A stretch of 64,000 nucleotides of DNA from Echinostoma caproni (GCA_900618425.1 UZAN01039889.1:40831-104830); one strand, 5' to 3'; positions 12,701-25,055 are shown, counted from the first letter of the stretch. Numbers and translations: made by a program. The notes: generated by a model not told the origin, from the letters alone.

Positions 12701-15700
12701 TCTCAGCTAAGGTAAATTTTCAATGTGAAAACAATATCCGTTTGGGTATAATCTAAGCGCATTTTTTGGCGAAGTCAGTCCGAACAAAAGTGACCAATAG
12801 AGCTAAAAATAGGCTGAAGACTAACCGCGTCCATTCAAATAGTTTGAAACAATAAAGACAAATGAATGGAGACGCGGTGGTACGCAGCATATGTTATGCA
12901 ACCCACTTTGTGATGAGCAATTCGGATGTTTTCTGTTTCGTATTAATTTGCAATTGCCACTACCACTTAAAACGGAAATATATTACCATTGGAAAACAGG
13001 TGTATTGAGCTTCGCGGAAACTATTTGCACAGAGACATTGCAACTAGAATCTTGTCTGCAGACTGTCGGAAACATAATTATCACATATAACTTGAATGCG
13101 AAAACATCGTGAAATTCTATCGATCTACCTAAAATGCTTCCGGCATAGGTTGAATCCTTCCTGAATTATGTGGTATTGTTAGTGCGTCTGTGAGAATAGG
13201 TGTCTATTTTGCACCAATCATAGTCATTTGTGTTGCTTCGACATCATCCGAATCGGATCCCAACTATGCACTGTACAACTTTTTCAAAAACGTTCGTTGC
13301 CTTACAACGGTGCACGGAGAAAAATCAATTTTGTGGCCAAATCGTGCAAAGATTGATGTCATCCGATTAAGGATGTCAAGTATCAATATTTGACATTTTG
13401 CAGAAGTGACCACGCCAAATCGACTTTGATGACCAGCGGTTCATTGTTTCTACCAACCACTTGGTACTGATCATTCATAGAAACCACCAAATGATTGATT
13501 TCATTCTATGCAGAATTATTATTAGATAAAACAGGGATTAGGGAAATTATAGTCTTTTGTTTTGAACGGACCGTATTACGTAAATTATCAGAAGCGCATG
13601 GTCTCCCTCTCTCGCCCTCCCGTGTGTCTTACACGTATCGCTTCAAAACTTTGGTTTATAGCCCATTTTCTTCACAAATAGTTGACCTAATTGTCTAACC
13701 AGCCATGCTCCAATGTATCCCTAAACTGCATTAAACACACCATGAAATTTTCCTAATCTTATGATTGTGGTATCATTCTAAACTCCTTAATGAAGTGGTT
13801 ATTTCATACGTAATTCAGTTGACGCTTTGTTTCTATCAGTAATGATGCGAATTGTCAATTATTTTGTTCAAACGGCTATTGTTGTGATATAGATTATGCA
13901 AGTGTGTTGATCATTGAATAAAAATATCATCAACTAATGCGCCACGTCATTTTTTCTGTATTGACCCGGTCACTAATGAACAAACGATTAAATTCGACCG
14001 CTTTAGGTGAGACAGTCACAGATTGACCCGACATCTCCCCCCCCCCACACACCAACTGTTTCATTTGAGTTGGCTTTTACCGAATCCCATTAAACTTTTA
14101 GAAAACCAACTGTGCCTTACCATATTCAATACAGTGGAACAAGATTATTCTGTTATAATATTTGTCGAATTCATTTCACTTTATAACAATTTTTATAAGC
14201 AAATGAGGAGCAGGAGAGTTGTTTGAGGGTATTTGTTTCTTGTATGAAAATGTTTCGTCTCTGGTGGTAGCATTTTGTAAAACGTACAGGCGACAATGCA
14301 GTCAAAGGATCTGTATAAACAAAAAGAACACAGCTGCAATCAAAACAGTGTGGACTGTACATACATGACTGCATTTATGAACTTTCTATTTGGTTTAGTA
14401 GCTCATAGGGACTTGCCCTCCCTATTGATTAAAAATAGATTTTCGAGAACAATTTATCACACATACCAATAAAACACTGCTTCTCGGGATATTTTTGTGA
14501 TGTATTTTTCGCGATCATTGACTCAAATTGACACTCAGACACTGTTTACGTCAGATAAATCACCTAAGTGAACCTTAGCACACGTTTGAAGGGGTGATTG
14601 CTAATGGGCCCAAAATACACTCCTAGCCGGATGCCGTCCTTCCTTATTTCATAAATATGTTTCGGAGGTTAAACCGTGAATTATAAAAAACGACGAGTTG
14701 CACACTTATTGATATGAATATACCACTGAGGCTTCCCATATGCGTATCGAGTGGTTGATGTTCGTTACTGTTATTGTACCCCTAGTGAAATTGAGCAGCC
14801 GGACTAAATACAGTCCTGTGCTCAGTCCCAGTTGTTTCAAATCAAGACGCAGTAGTGATCCAGCCAGACGCTCAGGGATACGGGACTAGAAGTCTTTCGC
14901 CACGGTTGGTTATTATACGTTGATTCTTTTGCTGTGTTTATGTGAACACTTTCGAGAGGTGGCCAGAGAACAGTAACTTGAAGATTCGCCTTCTATTGAT
15001 AACCAAAATATAAATATGCTTTCGCTTTCGGTACAAATCAAATCGGTGCAGATAATTCTAACCCATGAAAATTATGCTGATGGTCAGTTTCATCGCTATA
15101 AAAACAGTTTAAATTGTAAACTTAACTTTCATCACCTACGATGGTTTAAAGTATGTGGATAGGAACTTCCTACTTTATATAATCGTAAAGATCAAATAAC
15201 CCATTTATTCACTGGCAAAACATCAAGATACGATTTGTCAAGGTTTATGCGCTTTCAACGCTCATAGGTTAGCCGTATCATGCACTAAACCTCATCACTG
15301 CACACCTCAACGAACAATAACATTGTAGACGGAAATTTTGACTCATTGATCCTAAGTGAACCTAACCGTCAAATCCACCATATAACTTCATTGATTCACA
15401 TGGAATGGATTTTCGTTTCTAGTTTTATTAAAAATGACTCATAGCCTAGCCTTTGCAACTAAACCGGTTTTATTCTGAGAAAAACCCGTGACTTTATATA
15501 AAGAGCTGCTTATAGCTATAGCGTTTACCACAAAAACGATTCCGGAATGTTGACTTGCAATGATAAAATACACATTGCCATTGGTGTTATAAAGAAATAC
15601 CGGTGAAAGAATTTACGAACTCCCTGAACAGGTAAATTGCATAGGCGATAGGAAAGCAGTAGGAAAGATCAATTGTGGTAAATTCTAACAAACCAGTTCA

Positions 15701-15876
15701 CCTTTGTCTGCATTTCCATTGCATTACAAACGAAGTCTTTTTCGTTCCAGAAAGTATTGATTCGGTAAAGTTTAAAAGGACTAATTGTTTTTCTTTTTCT
15801 ATTACGCTGGCCTCAACAGATCAAGGTTTGACCTCTGTTCAGTCACCGAATTGCTCTATCCATCTGTAAGTGTTTA
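9761..15876. other. No recognisable gene; short simple repeats
   Basis: Long AT-rich tract without recognisable coding. It contains a (TA)n run at about 10341-10358 and a ten-base C run followed by ACACACC at 14037-14053. A single N at 12276 is flanked on both sides by CCCCTAT. The frame at 13190-13393 begins with a hydrophobic stretch (YFAPIIVICVAS) that resembles a signal peptide, but its first codon is GTG and no upstream ATG is in frame. Confidence 0.5.
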
Positions 15877-15927
15877 GTGATCTAGCGGTAAGACACAGAG
15901 CGCTCACCGTGGCTAGTTTCCGTGACC
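15877..15927 (+). repeat. tRNA-like module, possible SINE head
   Basis: The stretch begins GTGATCTAGCGGTAAGACAC, which looks like a degraded tRNA D-arm with an A-box-like TCTAGCGGTAAG. It continues with a GAGCGCTCACCG anticodon-arm-like segment and ends GTTTCCGTGACC, where the GTTCGANTCC B box would have decayed. A tRNA-derived SINE is the likeliest source. The B box is poor, so this stays tentative. Confidence 0.35.
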
Positions 15928-16893
15928 TTAGGACATACAGGCGAAAGGATAAAATGTCCTCTCCAGGTGGTAACTTGTGGTAAACATGTTCTACGCTCAG
16001 CTACGTTCGCAGATGTCACTAGTACAAGGTCAGTGAGACAATGATACCGGTTAAGGACAGCCTTGGTCTATTGATACACTTTAAGTGCTCGACAAAAGTT
16101 TACCATCGTTTAAGGTTAATAAAAAGTTGCATACATTGATGGTATACGATAGGTAGCAGCATCAACATGATTGCACAGAACACTCATGTACTTTACTCGT
16201 CACGTGAGGGAACGTGTTGTATTGAGCAAATTACACAACGCGTATTTCGCGGAAATTCTGAGTGCCATTGCTTAGTGCGTCTCCCGTTTTCCTAAATGTG
16301 ATTCGCTTTAGCACATTTGAATTGATGTTTGAACCGTATCCATCGCCTCTGTCGCGTGATTTGAATTGCCACACCCGTTTTTGTTTTATAATGCTGTTTC
16401 ATTATGTTTATCCTTTCCTGGGTTAGTCGTTGCTTAGCAATCCGAAAAATATTTTGGCGAAATGAAGAAAACTCACCATAACCATTTGCTATATTTTCTA
16501 ATTCTGTTTTTAGCGAAAGATCAATTTCTCATTCAAAGGTCAAAAGTGAAGCAGTTTTCTAAAAAGCTGCTTAATCTTGAAATCTTGATTCGGATCAATT
16601 TTCGCGATTTTTCTATTGCCCCTTTAACATATGCTACCGCGAAAATGAAGGTTTCTGGTCTGTAACCTATTGGTCTTTTCAAATGATTCAACCGAAATAT
16701 GGCATTTCAGGTGGTCGCCCCGTGTTTCGCGATCAGTTACTCCATTGTAATTATCTTCTACACACAGTTTTCTGCTTCTTTATCGCGAAACGTACAGGTT
16801 GTACAGAAAACAAGAAAAATAGCAATGGCGGAAAGTGTCTGTGACTAAAATCACAGACAAAAAATGAACAATGGGGTTATAAAAATAATTCAG
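15928..16893. other. No recognisable gene
   Basis: AT-rich sequence with one short opened frame (16462-16665 plus, Lys-rich). The first 150 bases may be the body of the tRNA-derived repeat that begins at 15877. I see nothing else. Confidence 0.45.
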
Positions 16894-17124
16894 GGATTCA
16901 ACTACGTGCGTGATCTTGCCAATGTATCTTCAGAGAAAACAGCTATTAGCTAAGTCAAAAATTGTACCACTCAGAAGTGATCGTTGGGTTCTTCCTTTGT
17001 TCATTTGGAGGAACCAAGCTCTCGTTGGGAATACAGAAAAGGACACACTACTGATGCGCGCAAACAGCAAGAAACCAAACTACGAGATAGGCGTGGTCTG
17101 TTACGAAAGTAAACTTACGATGCG
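16894..17124 (+). CDS. Candidate internal exon, unknown product
   Basis: A 77-codon open stretch is preceded by a 3' splice-like TAATTCAG (ending 16893) and followed by a 5' splice-like GCG|GTAACC (GT at 17125). The reading (one base, then GAT TCA ACT ...) gives a mixed, protein-like composition including SDRWVLPLFIWRNQALVG and NSKKPNYEIGVVCYESKL. No domain is recognised and no partner exon was found. The polypyrimidine tract is weak. Chance remains likely. Confidence 0.2.
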
Positions 17125-17703
17125 GTAACCATGGTCATCCTTCTGTTAAGGTAAACCCTACGAAATATTTTACAGATTTTTGGTGAAGCTTGTGAACATT
17201 AATTTCATCTATTTGCCTAATGGTGGTTTCAGTTATATTGAAAAGAATCATCTTATTATTTTGGTTTCCGTACCCTGTTCACCTGTTCACTGCGCAACTT
17301 CGTTTTCGGAGCCAACCGTCAAACCAGGATCAGTGTACTTTCCCGATAAATTGAAATGCGGTAGTTAATCATGATGCATTCAGCACTGTGCCAGTGAAGG
17401 AATTTGGGGAAGAGAGACGGTTCGTCGCTCAAGCCTTGACACTCACGATTTACTCACAAAAAGCACATACGCTCAGAAACGCTCGCACACAAACGTCCAA
17501 ACACACATACACATAGGGAAGAAGGCAACTCACATTCACGTTACTGCAAATAGGCCACCTAATCCTTCACTACACCCCATTTCCCCCATCTCCTACAACC
17601 AACCCACACTATCCAAAACTGTGCCTCCTGCGTGGTTACATTCAGGTCAGCCACAGTATGTGTGCTTGGCTGATGTAGATTAACGTTTCACCTGTCGTGA
17701 TTT
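17125..17703. other. AC-rich, strand-asymmetric non-coding tract
   Basis: From about 17440 to 17640 the plus strand is rich in A and C, with clusters such as ACACACATACACATAG and runs of CCC, and poor in G. This differs from the surroundings. It may be a degenerate CA microsatellite or a polypyrimidine-like tract (purine-rich on the other strand). There is no coding evidence. Confidence 0.4.
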
Positions 17704-17970
17704 ATGTCTAATTCAGACAGCGATCTACAGAGAAAGACGGTTTCACCCATTTGGTGCGAGGAGTTTGATCTGGAATCCGAACAGCTTGGGCTTTCACGGG
17801 CAAACTATTCCGGGTCACCGGGTGGCTTAGCAGGGTGTGTTATCATTGACCTGGAATCAAGACTAAACCGCTCATTACAGCATAATCTATACGATTTGGA
17901 GATCAGGAAAGAAACGCGCGCAACAAATGAATCATCCCACTGTTATCTCAAGAGCAGTTTGACGAATTAG
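17704..17970 (+). CDS. Hypothetical open frame, 88 codons, ATG start
   Basis: It begins with a true ATG and is less AT-rich than its flanks. The product would be acidic and polar (MSNSDSDLQRK start, EEFDLESEQLGLSRANYSG, then GGLAGCVIIDLESRLNRSLQ). A 3' splice-like CTAATTCAG ends at 17718, so the frame could instead be an internal exon starting at 17719. No domain, signal or membrane segment is recognisable, and no good donor site closes it. Confidence 0.2.
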   Translation: MSNSDSDLQRKTVSPIWCEEFDLESEQLGLSRANYSGSPGGLAGCVIIDLESRLNRSLQHNLYDLEIRKETRATNESSHCYLKSSLTN

Positions 17971-18519
17971 TTATGCAATTCATGCAGCGGTGGACCAGGG
18001 GCAGGAGGAGCATTCACAACACGTAATAACGGGTGTCCACCTTATGAGATTGTCTCGTGAGTTTGACTCAGTGTCAGGTGATAAATAAGCTCAAGAAACC
18101 GCTGTTAGTTCAAATCAAAGAAGGCTTAGTGTGACTTAGTTGTAATAGTCATGAAAATGATTTATAAAAAATTGGCTATTTTGAGCAGCATCCTCGGTTA
18201 GTGGAGTAGATTGCTTTATCGTGATGAATAAAATAACCACGAAAGGTGTAACAGTTGAGTGCGTAGGATCATCTATGGGTACCACTCAGATATAAGTGCC
18301 TGGATTATGATTCTAGTTCGTTCCTTTGAAAATCCGCGTTTTATATATACATATTTTATAAAGAATGTTTTTTTATGATTTTGTCAGCGACCTAATGCTG
18401 TAGACAACTTCGCTTCCCACAACCTCCAAGGAAATATTCTTTCTGTTACGGCCGATGCAGAGCAATAAACAGCTATTTCTTCTTGTTTGGAATTCGTCAG
18501 TTTTGCGTACAATTTGTGT
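17971..18519. other. No recognisable gene
   Basis: AT-rich non-coding sequence. Part of it next to 18520 could be the body of the tRNA-derived repeat there (downstream of its tRNA part on the minus strand). Confidence 0.45.
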
Positions 18520-18582
18520 CCCGATCTGAACTCGAACAGTAAGGGTGAGAGTCAACTTCATTAACCTTGAGCCACACGACCG
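18520..18582 (-). repeat. tRNA-like module, possible SINE head
   Basis: On the minus strand the sequence runs GTGTGGCTCAAGGTTAATG (A-box-like TGGCTCAAGGTT, 18559-18574), then GTTGACTCTCACCC, then TGTTCGAGTTCAG (B-box-like, 18526-18538). The order and spacing are those of a tRNA gene with decayed stems. This is a pseudogene-like or SINE-head sequence, not a functional tRNA, because the acceptor arms do not pair. Confidence 0.5.
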
Positions 18583-19018
18583 ACAATCATCCTAAATCAA
18601 TTCGGTTGTTCGTAGGCTTTCACAAATGCTTATGATCTCGAGTGTGCTCTTGTGATGTAATCCTGTGTATTCATGGTGCCTGCAAAAATTCAAATGGGGT
18701 AAGCAAACCATTGGCCATCTAAATTTTGTAAACCACTTGAAAATATATTTATGGTAGTTGTCTGAATCTATTGTCCATCGACCAACAGCTGAACATTGTT
18801 CTCACCATGATGTTTGTGTGAGTATTTTCATACACTATTTATTTTGTACCATGATCCAGATTCGTTTTTCTCTTCCTAATCTATCTTTTGGTTGTGATAA
18901 GCCAATGGATATAACATCTCTGATTGGTTGCTCCAATCGATGGAACCTTCACGAAAACCATAATCACTGGAGTTTATCGCTAATATAATTCAGATTAAAT
19001 ATATTCTAGAGTCTTTTA
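18583..19018. other. No recognisable gene
   Basis: AT-rich non-coding DNA with one GTG-initiated frame (18758-18988 plus) that shows no domain. Confidence 0.45.
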
Positions 19019-19262
19019 AGGACCGGCTGTGGTATGTGGTGGTATGTGGCGTGTAGATAAAGCGGCCGGTTTTTTGGTGGTTNGGTGGCTCTTTGTGCTG
19101 TCTTGGCCTGGGCCCTCAGTTGGGTAGAGGGAACCGAACAGCTGATGAGACCCAATATGGTTGAAACAGCTTGTTAATGCTTCTAAGCATTCACTTCATA
19201 TTTCTTTCATTTTGTGTTTAATAAAACCGCGAATAAGAACAGCCGTCCTTCAAAAAAAATTA
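19019..19262 (+). repeat. Compact GC-richer structured block with hammerhead-like core
   Basis: This segment differs from the AT-rich flanks. It starts with GACCGGC and two copies of GGTATGTGG, has AGCGGCCGGT (an inverted partner of ACCGGC) and a single N at 19083. It continues into the hammerhead candidate (19097-19170) and a perfect small hairpin with arms AATGCTT/AAGCATT (19176-19191). It then ends with a TTTAATAAAACC polyadenylation-like word (about 19217) and an A run near 19251-19258. The arrangement suggests a short retroelement-derived unit (SINE-like, retrozyme-like or PLE terminal repeat). I cannot define its ends. Confidence 0.4.
19097..19170 (+). ncRNA. Candidate hammerhead ribozyme (type III order)
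   Basis: All conserved parts of a hammerhead are present in order. Stem III 5' arm GCTG (19097-19100) is followed by TC, giving the GTC cleavage triplet (predicted cut after 19102). Stem I arms are 19103-19117 and 19127-19141, 15 nt each: a perfect CCCTC/GAGGG distal helix, a few pairs at the base and internal mismatches between. The catalytic box CTGATGA is at 19142-19148. Stem II is GACC/GGTT around loop CAATAT. GAAA is at 19163-19166, and the stem III 3' arm CAGC (19167-19170) pairs with GCTG. The closing G-U of stem II looks like a decayed G-C (TTGAAA from CGAAA). Metazoan hammerheads are usually type I, so the type III order is unusual. Activity is unproven, and the stem I mismatches may mean it is a fossil. 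Confidence 0.5.
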
Positions 19263-20988
19263 TTTCAGGGACCCCTAGTCAAGATGTAGAAAAACGTTTA
19301 GATTGACCTCTTTGAAACATAATATTGCGATTATGTAAACCAATCGTTTATTATTATACCTTATTTTGACATATTTTTTATTTTGAAAATATTGTTGAGA
19401 TCGATCAAAATCAATTCGCTGCTGTGATTCCCTGTAACTATATTTAAACTGGGTGTTGGAGTAATACGGTGTAAGTTACTCATTTCAGGATAACCACGAC
19501 TCGGTCGAATCGGATCGATCAAACAAATCATATTTTGCCCAGGTTCACAGCTTGGATAGGTATTACACTCGAAGAAACTCTCAAACAATGCATTCATTTA
19601 ATATCATATTCGTTGCTTAATTGCTGCCTTGTATCTGCCTAAAACAGCTCATTACCCGAGGAATTTATCCTGATCACTACCACCAATTAGTCAGACAATG
19701 CCTCAGAGAGAAGATATTTAGAATCGTCTTACCTCAACGTTAAATCTCTAGTGATTGGGATGCGTTATTCTCTGGTTGGTGGGCAAGCCCAGTGGTCCCA
19801 TATGATAAAACTATCCATCACATATAACTTCAATCACCGCGTACAAAATTGTGCAACCAACTAGTATCAGCCAAGGAACAACAAACACGAGCTTCGTGAA
19901 AAAAACAAATAAAAATTTATCCATGAAACTTCCCACTTTGTCGTTTCATTCGGATTATGAACGGTCATTACTAAAACGTATAAAGTCTCTATGAAATCCT
20001 TCCGGTACACTCAGTCGTTCGCATGAATCATTCAAGAGCCAATTTTAAGGTTGATAAAAGTGTTGCGATAAATCAACCGACACAAGAAACTATGCAGTAA
20101 TTAGATTATCTCGACGGGTCTGATTATTAATTGGTTCGACTATGGACTTATTGCATTGTAAAATATTACAGACGCATGACTTAGTTGGAACACCAATGAA
20201 CTGACCTGCTGGAGAACATCTAAATCCACAATCCATTGGTCCAAATCCTTGTAGTCCAATCCGGCCATAATATGTCCGTGAAGAACAAAAGCACGAACAC
20301 AAACACAAACTCCGCGTGACAGATTGTCTTCAAACTGTACTGCTGAACGTAAGTAGTTTTAATTATATCAGAATATTTGTCAGCAGATTTTGGAGTCACA
20401 CTGGTGTTGCTCAGATCAATCAGGGCAGCGAGTAAGACTAGAAGCTGATTTCCATATGGAGCAACAGTTTGATTTACCACTGTCTCAGATTGCCACGATG
20501 GTCCATCACATCGACCGAAAATGTTTCGTACTTAACAAACGTGAGATAAGATATCCACTTCCAGCTGCTCCTCACCGACGTACGTTTAGCAGTTCAGACA
20601 TGCCGGTTTCTTTATCAGTTTATACACGCGATCACGGTGTGTGTTGATTGGTAGGGATGTGTGTTCTACTTGGTTTTCAACACCCGAACGTAAGATTGTT
20701 AAACAAACAGTATGTGACGGCGTTAAACAAAATGTACAGTGATCCGTGTCAAAATGATTAAAACGTTATCTTTGTTTTTGTCGCTTCTGCATGACTGCAA
20801 ACGGTCATGTGATCCGTTGTGTGGGAATAAACACGCTGGAATGTGATTGGTCTATTCACATCAGGCGTGACCATAATTAGCCAATCAAATCTTAGTCAGG
20901 CTGGTCCACTGAATTCAGGTGAGCAGGGGCCTTCGGGTGAACTGTGTCTGATCTCTGATCAATAGCGTTGGGTTTCCACATTGTTTAG
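19263..20988. other. No secure gene; weak minus-strand coding hints
   Basis: The minus-strand frames at 19361-19597, 20220-20480 and 20090-20308 have somewhat protein-like composition. The last holds six Cys in a short span (CGFRCSPAG ... SCVCNILQC), and a good donor-like CAG|GTCAGT lies inside it. The frames overlap, start on non-ATG codons in part, and give no domain. Two CCAAT-type words lie at about 20845-20885. I could not assemble a gene. Confidence 0.3.
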
Positions 20989-21200
20989 GATTTCAGCAAT
21001 GTTTATTCGGTCCATCTCCGTCAATCTGGGTAAGCATCTGGAAACACTGGATTTATCAGTGAAGCAAAGCCCTTGTACATTCAAAACTGTCGAAGCTTTG
21101 TACAAAATAGTGAAGTACCAGTTATTGCACAGGGAAACCGAGATAGAGATGCTTTGGATATCAAACTTTTGCCGTTTGTTCAGTGATTTACCACAACCAG
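20989..21200 (+). CDS. Candidate internal exon, unknown product
   Basis: A 212-base open stretch follows a 3' splice-like GGTTTCCACATTGTTTAG (ending 20988). It is closed by CACAACCAG|GTTTCA (GT at 21201). The reading gives about 70 residues with amphipathic, helix-like composition, including SISVNLGKHLETLDL and TVEALYKIVKYQLLHRETEI. The minus strand is also open over the same span, which weakens the case. No family is recognised. Confidence 0.25.
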
Positions 21201-24200
21201 GTTTCACTTAAGATCCATAAACATATACACGGATCTAATCAAGATTCATTGCACTCGACTGCAGGACATATCACGGTATAATAGATCTTGGCTTATAATA
21301 TAATAAAGTGAAGACAAATGCGTTTCACTGAATCAGTACTAAATTTATGGCGTTTATCATCTGAATGAATATTCAAATAATATAATAATGAAACACTCGA
21401 AGATACGTTATGATGACTCAATGATGCAATTCGATTTACTCGACATGATTTTGGTTTGCGAAGTAGCTGCTCGTTTGGAATAGAAATACCGGAGACGATT
21501 AAACAATTTTGTTAATTCCTGTCTACTTCAGTGAGAACCCCTTGGAGTGGGATTACAGTGCAACCGAAAGATTAGCCACTTATTTCAAACGTGGGTCTGT
21601 TTCCTGGGCTTTTCGGTTTTATTCCTGTTTGTTTAGGTTTTGAACAGCTAAAAAAGGGTCTCGGAGATCATTTGAATTCTGGTGAGTAAAACTAGTTATG
21701 GAACAAAAATGGTTTAAGCAGTGGTCATTCTATCTCCCCTACCCCAAGTTGTAAGTGGTTCAATCGGAGGTTGACAACGATTATAAATCGTTTAGTAAAC
21801 CCAAGGATGACACAGCAAACAGGATACAATACGTAATCTGCCGATTTGTTATGTGATCTTAAAGATGGATTGCAGGGAATGGAAACAATTAGAGTAGGTT
21901 TCGTGAAAACTGCATAGGCATATTTGTGTGTGGAAGAAAAGTACAAGGGAACGGATGATGCGTAAAGTACTTACCGGGATAGGAAAGCAAATACAAGGAG
22001 GCGCAAACAGCATCCAGGCTAAAAAAGGTAACTCAAATAGCGTCATAAATGCCTTTTAACCAACCATTCTGATTCAGATAAAAAATGAGAACCTCACCGC
22101 AACATAACAAATCATGCATAAGTTTGTGCAATCACATAGCACCGCGCTCATAACTCTCAAAGGACTCGGCCATACAATCAAACAACGAACTTCTCGTGAA
22201 CGGTATTCAGTTGATCCGCACTAACTTTGGTAAACTATTCCCGTGCATATGAACTGAACTGAATTTATCGACCTTGGGAAGACATTTGCCTATGGTATGA
22301 GCTTTGTTTCGATTCCGGAAAGAGGTGAAATTGCAAGGGGGTTATGTTGACGGGGAAAGCTGAACATGCTGTCCTGCTGATAGGGAAAACCTTGAAGAAT
22401 TCAGATTAATCAGGTTCCGATCGGAATGAACAACACAAAGAGACCGGTACACATCGTGGTACCCGTGATATTGGTTGACCCTCTATGGTAAGATTGAGCC
22501 CACAGTGAAAGGAGGATATCGCGATGTTTGCTGTGAGATTGCTTAAAGCTTCATTCATCTATCTTTCATAATTCAAAGCGTAGACAGAGATCAGTGTTGG
22601 AGTATTGCTGTGTTAGTGCACAACAAAGTTAATGAATCATTTTATGCATAGTTATTCTCAATTGGCAGAAATCAAGTAGGCAATCCATCGGTGCCACTGA
22701 TGTATAGTGAGAGGATTAAACCTTGTGGACTAGAAAAACATCAAGCAGGTAAAAACACGCAATTTCTTTTACCTGACGTATCAAGATCCGGGATGAAAGA
22801 TGCCCTGAACGTTTGGATGAGGGGAAAGCTTTATGCAATATGCATCTGATATCTTATTATCAAGTCTTAAGGATTGCATAGTTGCATAGTTTATGAAAAC
22901 AAATTGTAAATATACAGTGCATCCGTGCCACTGAAAAATTCTTCTAAAACGAACATGTTATCCTGTTCAAGTACCTTAGTGCCTAATCAAACTCTACAGA
23001 TTTCTTTCAGGAAGCCGTGCAAGTAACAGGCCCAGGAAGGGCATAGCCTTTGTGAATTCCATAGTAAAACGTTAAGTTGAGTTAGCATGCAGTAATTTCA
23101 GCCCTTTGGGTAACTTCTCACAACCTCGAAGTGTCATCACCGTGGCAACGATACAATAAGGGAGACTGCTATCTGTAACCCGTCCATCAGCGTTGAAAGG
23201 AATATTTGGCTGAAAGTTTTCCGTTGGCTTTCCACACCACCCCCGTCTATTTTGTCCCCTGTCCGATGAAAACTAATTACCAGTGTGAACAAACCAATCT
23301 TAACAGAAGCTCCTTCCCAATAACATATATACGAACAACTTACTACTTCTTCTTGTAAAGAACAGCGAAACATTACATGGAGCGTAAACCCATTGATGAT
23401 AGTGTTTACCAGATAAAAAACTCTTCACTTAGCACTTATTTTTAAAACATGTAATTTAAAGCTTTTCGAACGGAGCTTATGCGGTTGACCAATCAATGTG
23501 TCAGTTCATTTTCGGTTAATCGATCGTCAATACGATGAATCATACTAGTCGATGGCAGTCGATGCACGCCAGGGGTGAATGAACCCGAGGGTCTCAATTC
23601 GACAAACGTGTCTGCACTGACATTACCAGTGCTCAGACTTCTTTTTTACGTAATGTTATTTGTTTTTTTTCAAAAGCTTTATTCGTTCCTTTGAGTTGGA
23701 AAGTGCTATCCATCGGTAAAGCTACACGTTTCTTTACAGATTGTTTCTTATTTAGAATACTCACTCCGGAACTTAGTTCCATGACGTTAGGACCCTAGCC
23801 CCTTTCTGCCCGAGTAGTTTTACCATATTCGGGTGATCCATACATAACAGATACTTTTGGAAAATAAGACGCCGGGCATAAGCTTTTCAGTCACAAAGAA
23901 CACAAAGCAGAACAGTCTCGTTTGAAAACTCAGTCAGGGCATCCGAGTGTGTCTGCGCATGTGCACATACCAAGAAAACAAAATAAATCGATTTTTGGGT
24001 ATCGCTCTGAGAATCGTGAACGAAGGCTAAAACTTAAGAATGAAGTTAAAAATAAGCTAGTGAGGGCAGACGGCGGCGGTGGTCAAACCATTAAGATCAT
24101 CAACTCACCCCTCCAGAGGGCGTGCATTCAGAATTTCCCTAATATGTGAAACCCAAGGCAGTGCCTTTAAGTTTGCAGACCTCTCTCCTGTATATTTGTG

Positions 24201-25055
24201 CTTTACACGAAAGGAAGTAAACAGTATTATTATTTCATCAGAAAACACAGTCATTTACAACGCTGATGAGTTCTAACAACAATGAAACTACTGCCCGTTG
24301 CTAGTTGTCATCCAGGTCTCAGAAGAATGTCACTCAACGCAAATACTATTTAAAACGGACACAGCAAACATCGTTTTCCTGTCTCCTCGTATTACTATTC
24401 CCTGTTCTGTCAAGACACGATTGTGAAGCGATTACCCAGTCCATGTGGCTAAACCATGTTATTCTAACGTTACCATGGTTGTGTACTCATAGCTAATCAT
24501 CTACGGGTTATTGCTGGTTACGGGAGAGTTTTAGCACTCTAATAAACCAAAATGTGGTCGAAAAGGTGAAGTTGCGCAGAATTTGACACCAGTGTTGCCG
24601 TCGTTCCTGAATAAGAGGATGAGGAAGCCCGGAACTGGAGAAAATTAATGGTTGAAGATTATGTGGTCAAATTAAGGACATCATGAATGGACGAGGTCAA
24701 TGTGGACGAGGTTTTATCACGGATACTAAGGCCCAATAACATAGCTAGGCAAAACAGTACCTCATGTCCACATTGCGGATATCTCATTGATTAAAGAAGA
24801 AAGTTTTAACGATGCCGTTTGACTTAGTGAAACCGATTATAAGAGATACACGAATTAGATAGCTACCATTACTGCTTATCTCCAATTTAGAATAATACAA
24901 GCTTGTGCACGTTTATCCTTCCATGGATATAATAAATAACTCAACTTGAGAACAATCTCTCTGGGTTTTGACGCTAGCATTGAATGTAGCATATGTTCCC
25001 ACATAAATATTGTTAAATACCTGGACCAATTTTTCACTTCATGCTTGTTGCTACT
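21201..25055. other. No recognisable gene
   Basis: AT-rich non-coding sequence. Short opposed frames (21725-21946 minus, 23137-23373 minus, 23922-24149 plus, 24305-24496 plus) show no domain or convincing splice context. The last 28 bases before the gap recur immediately after it. Confidence 0.5.

Noticed and set aside
13190..13393. Signal-peptide-like start, possible small secreted protein
   Set aside because: The first codon is GTG, an in-frame stop precedes it, and there is no splice support.
20090..20480. Cys-rich minus frame and a neighbouring hydrophobic frame as a secreted peptide gene
   Set aside because: The frames overlap and start on non-ATG codons in part, and the Cys spacing matches no family I can name.
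24261..24300. CTGATGA followed by GAAAC
   Set aside because: Stem II would be three weak pairs and stem I cannot form in either type I or type III order.
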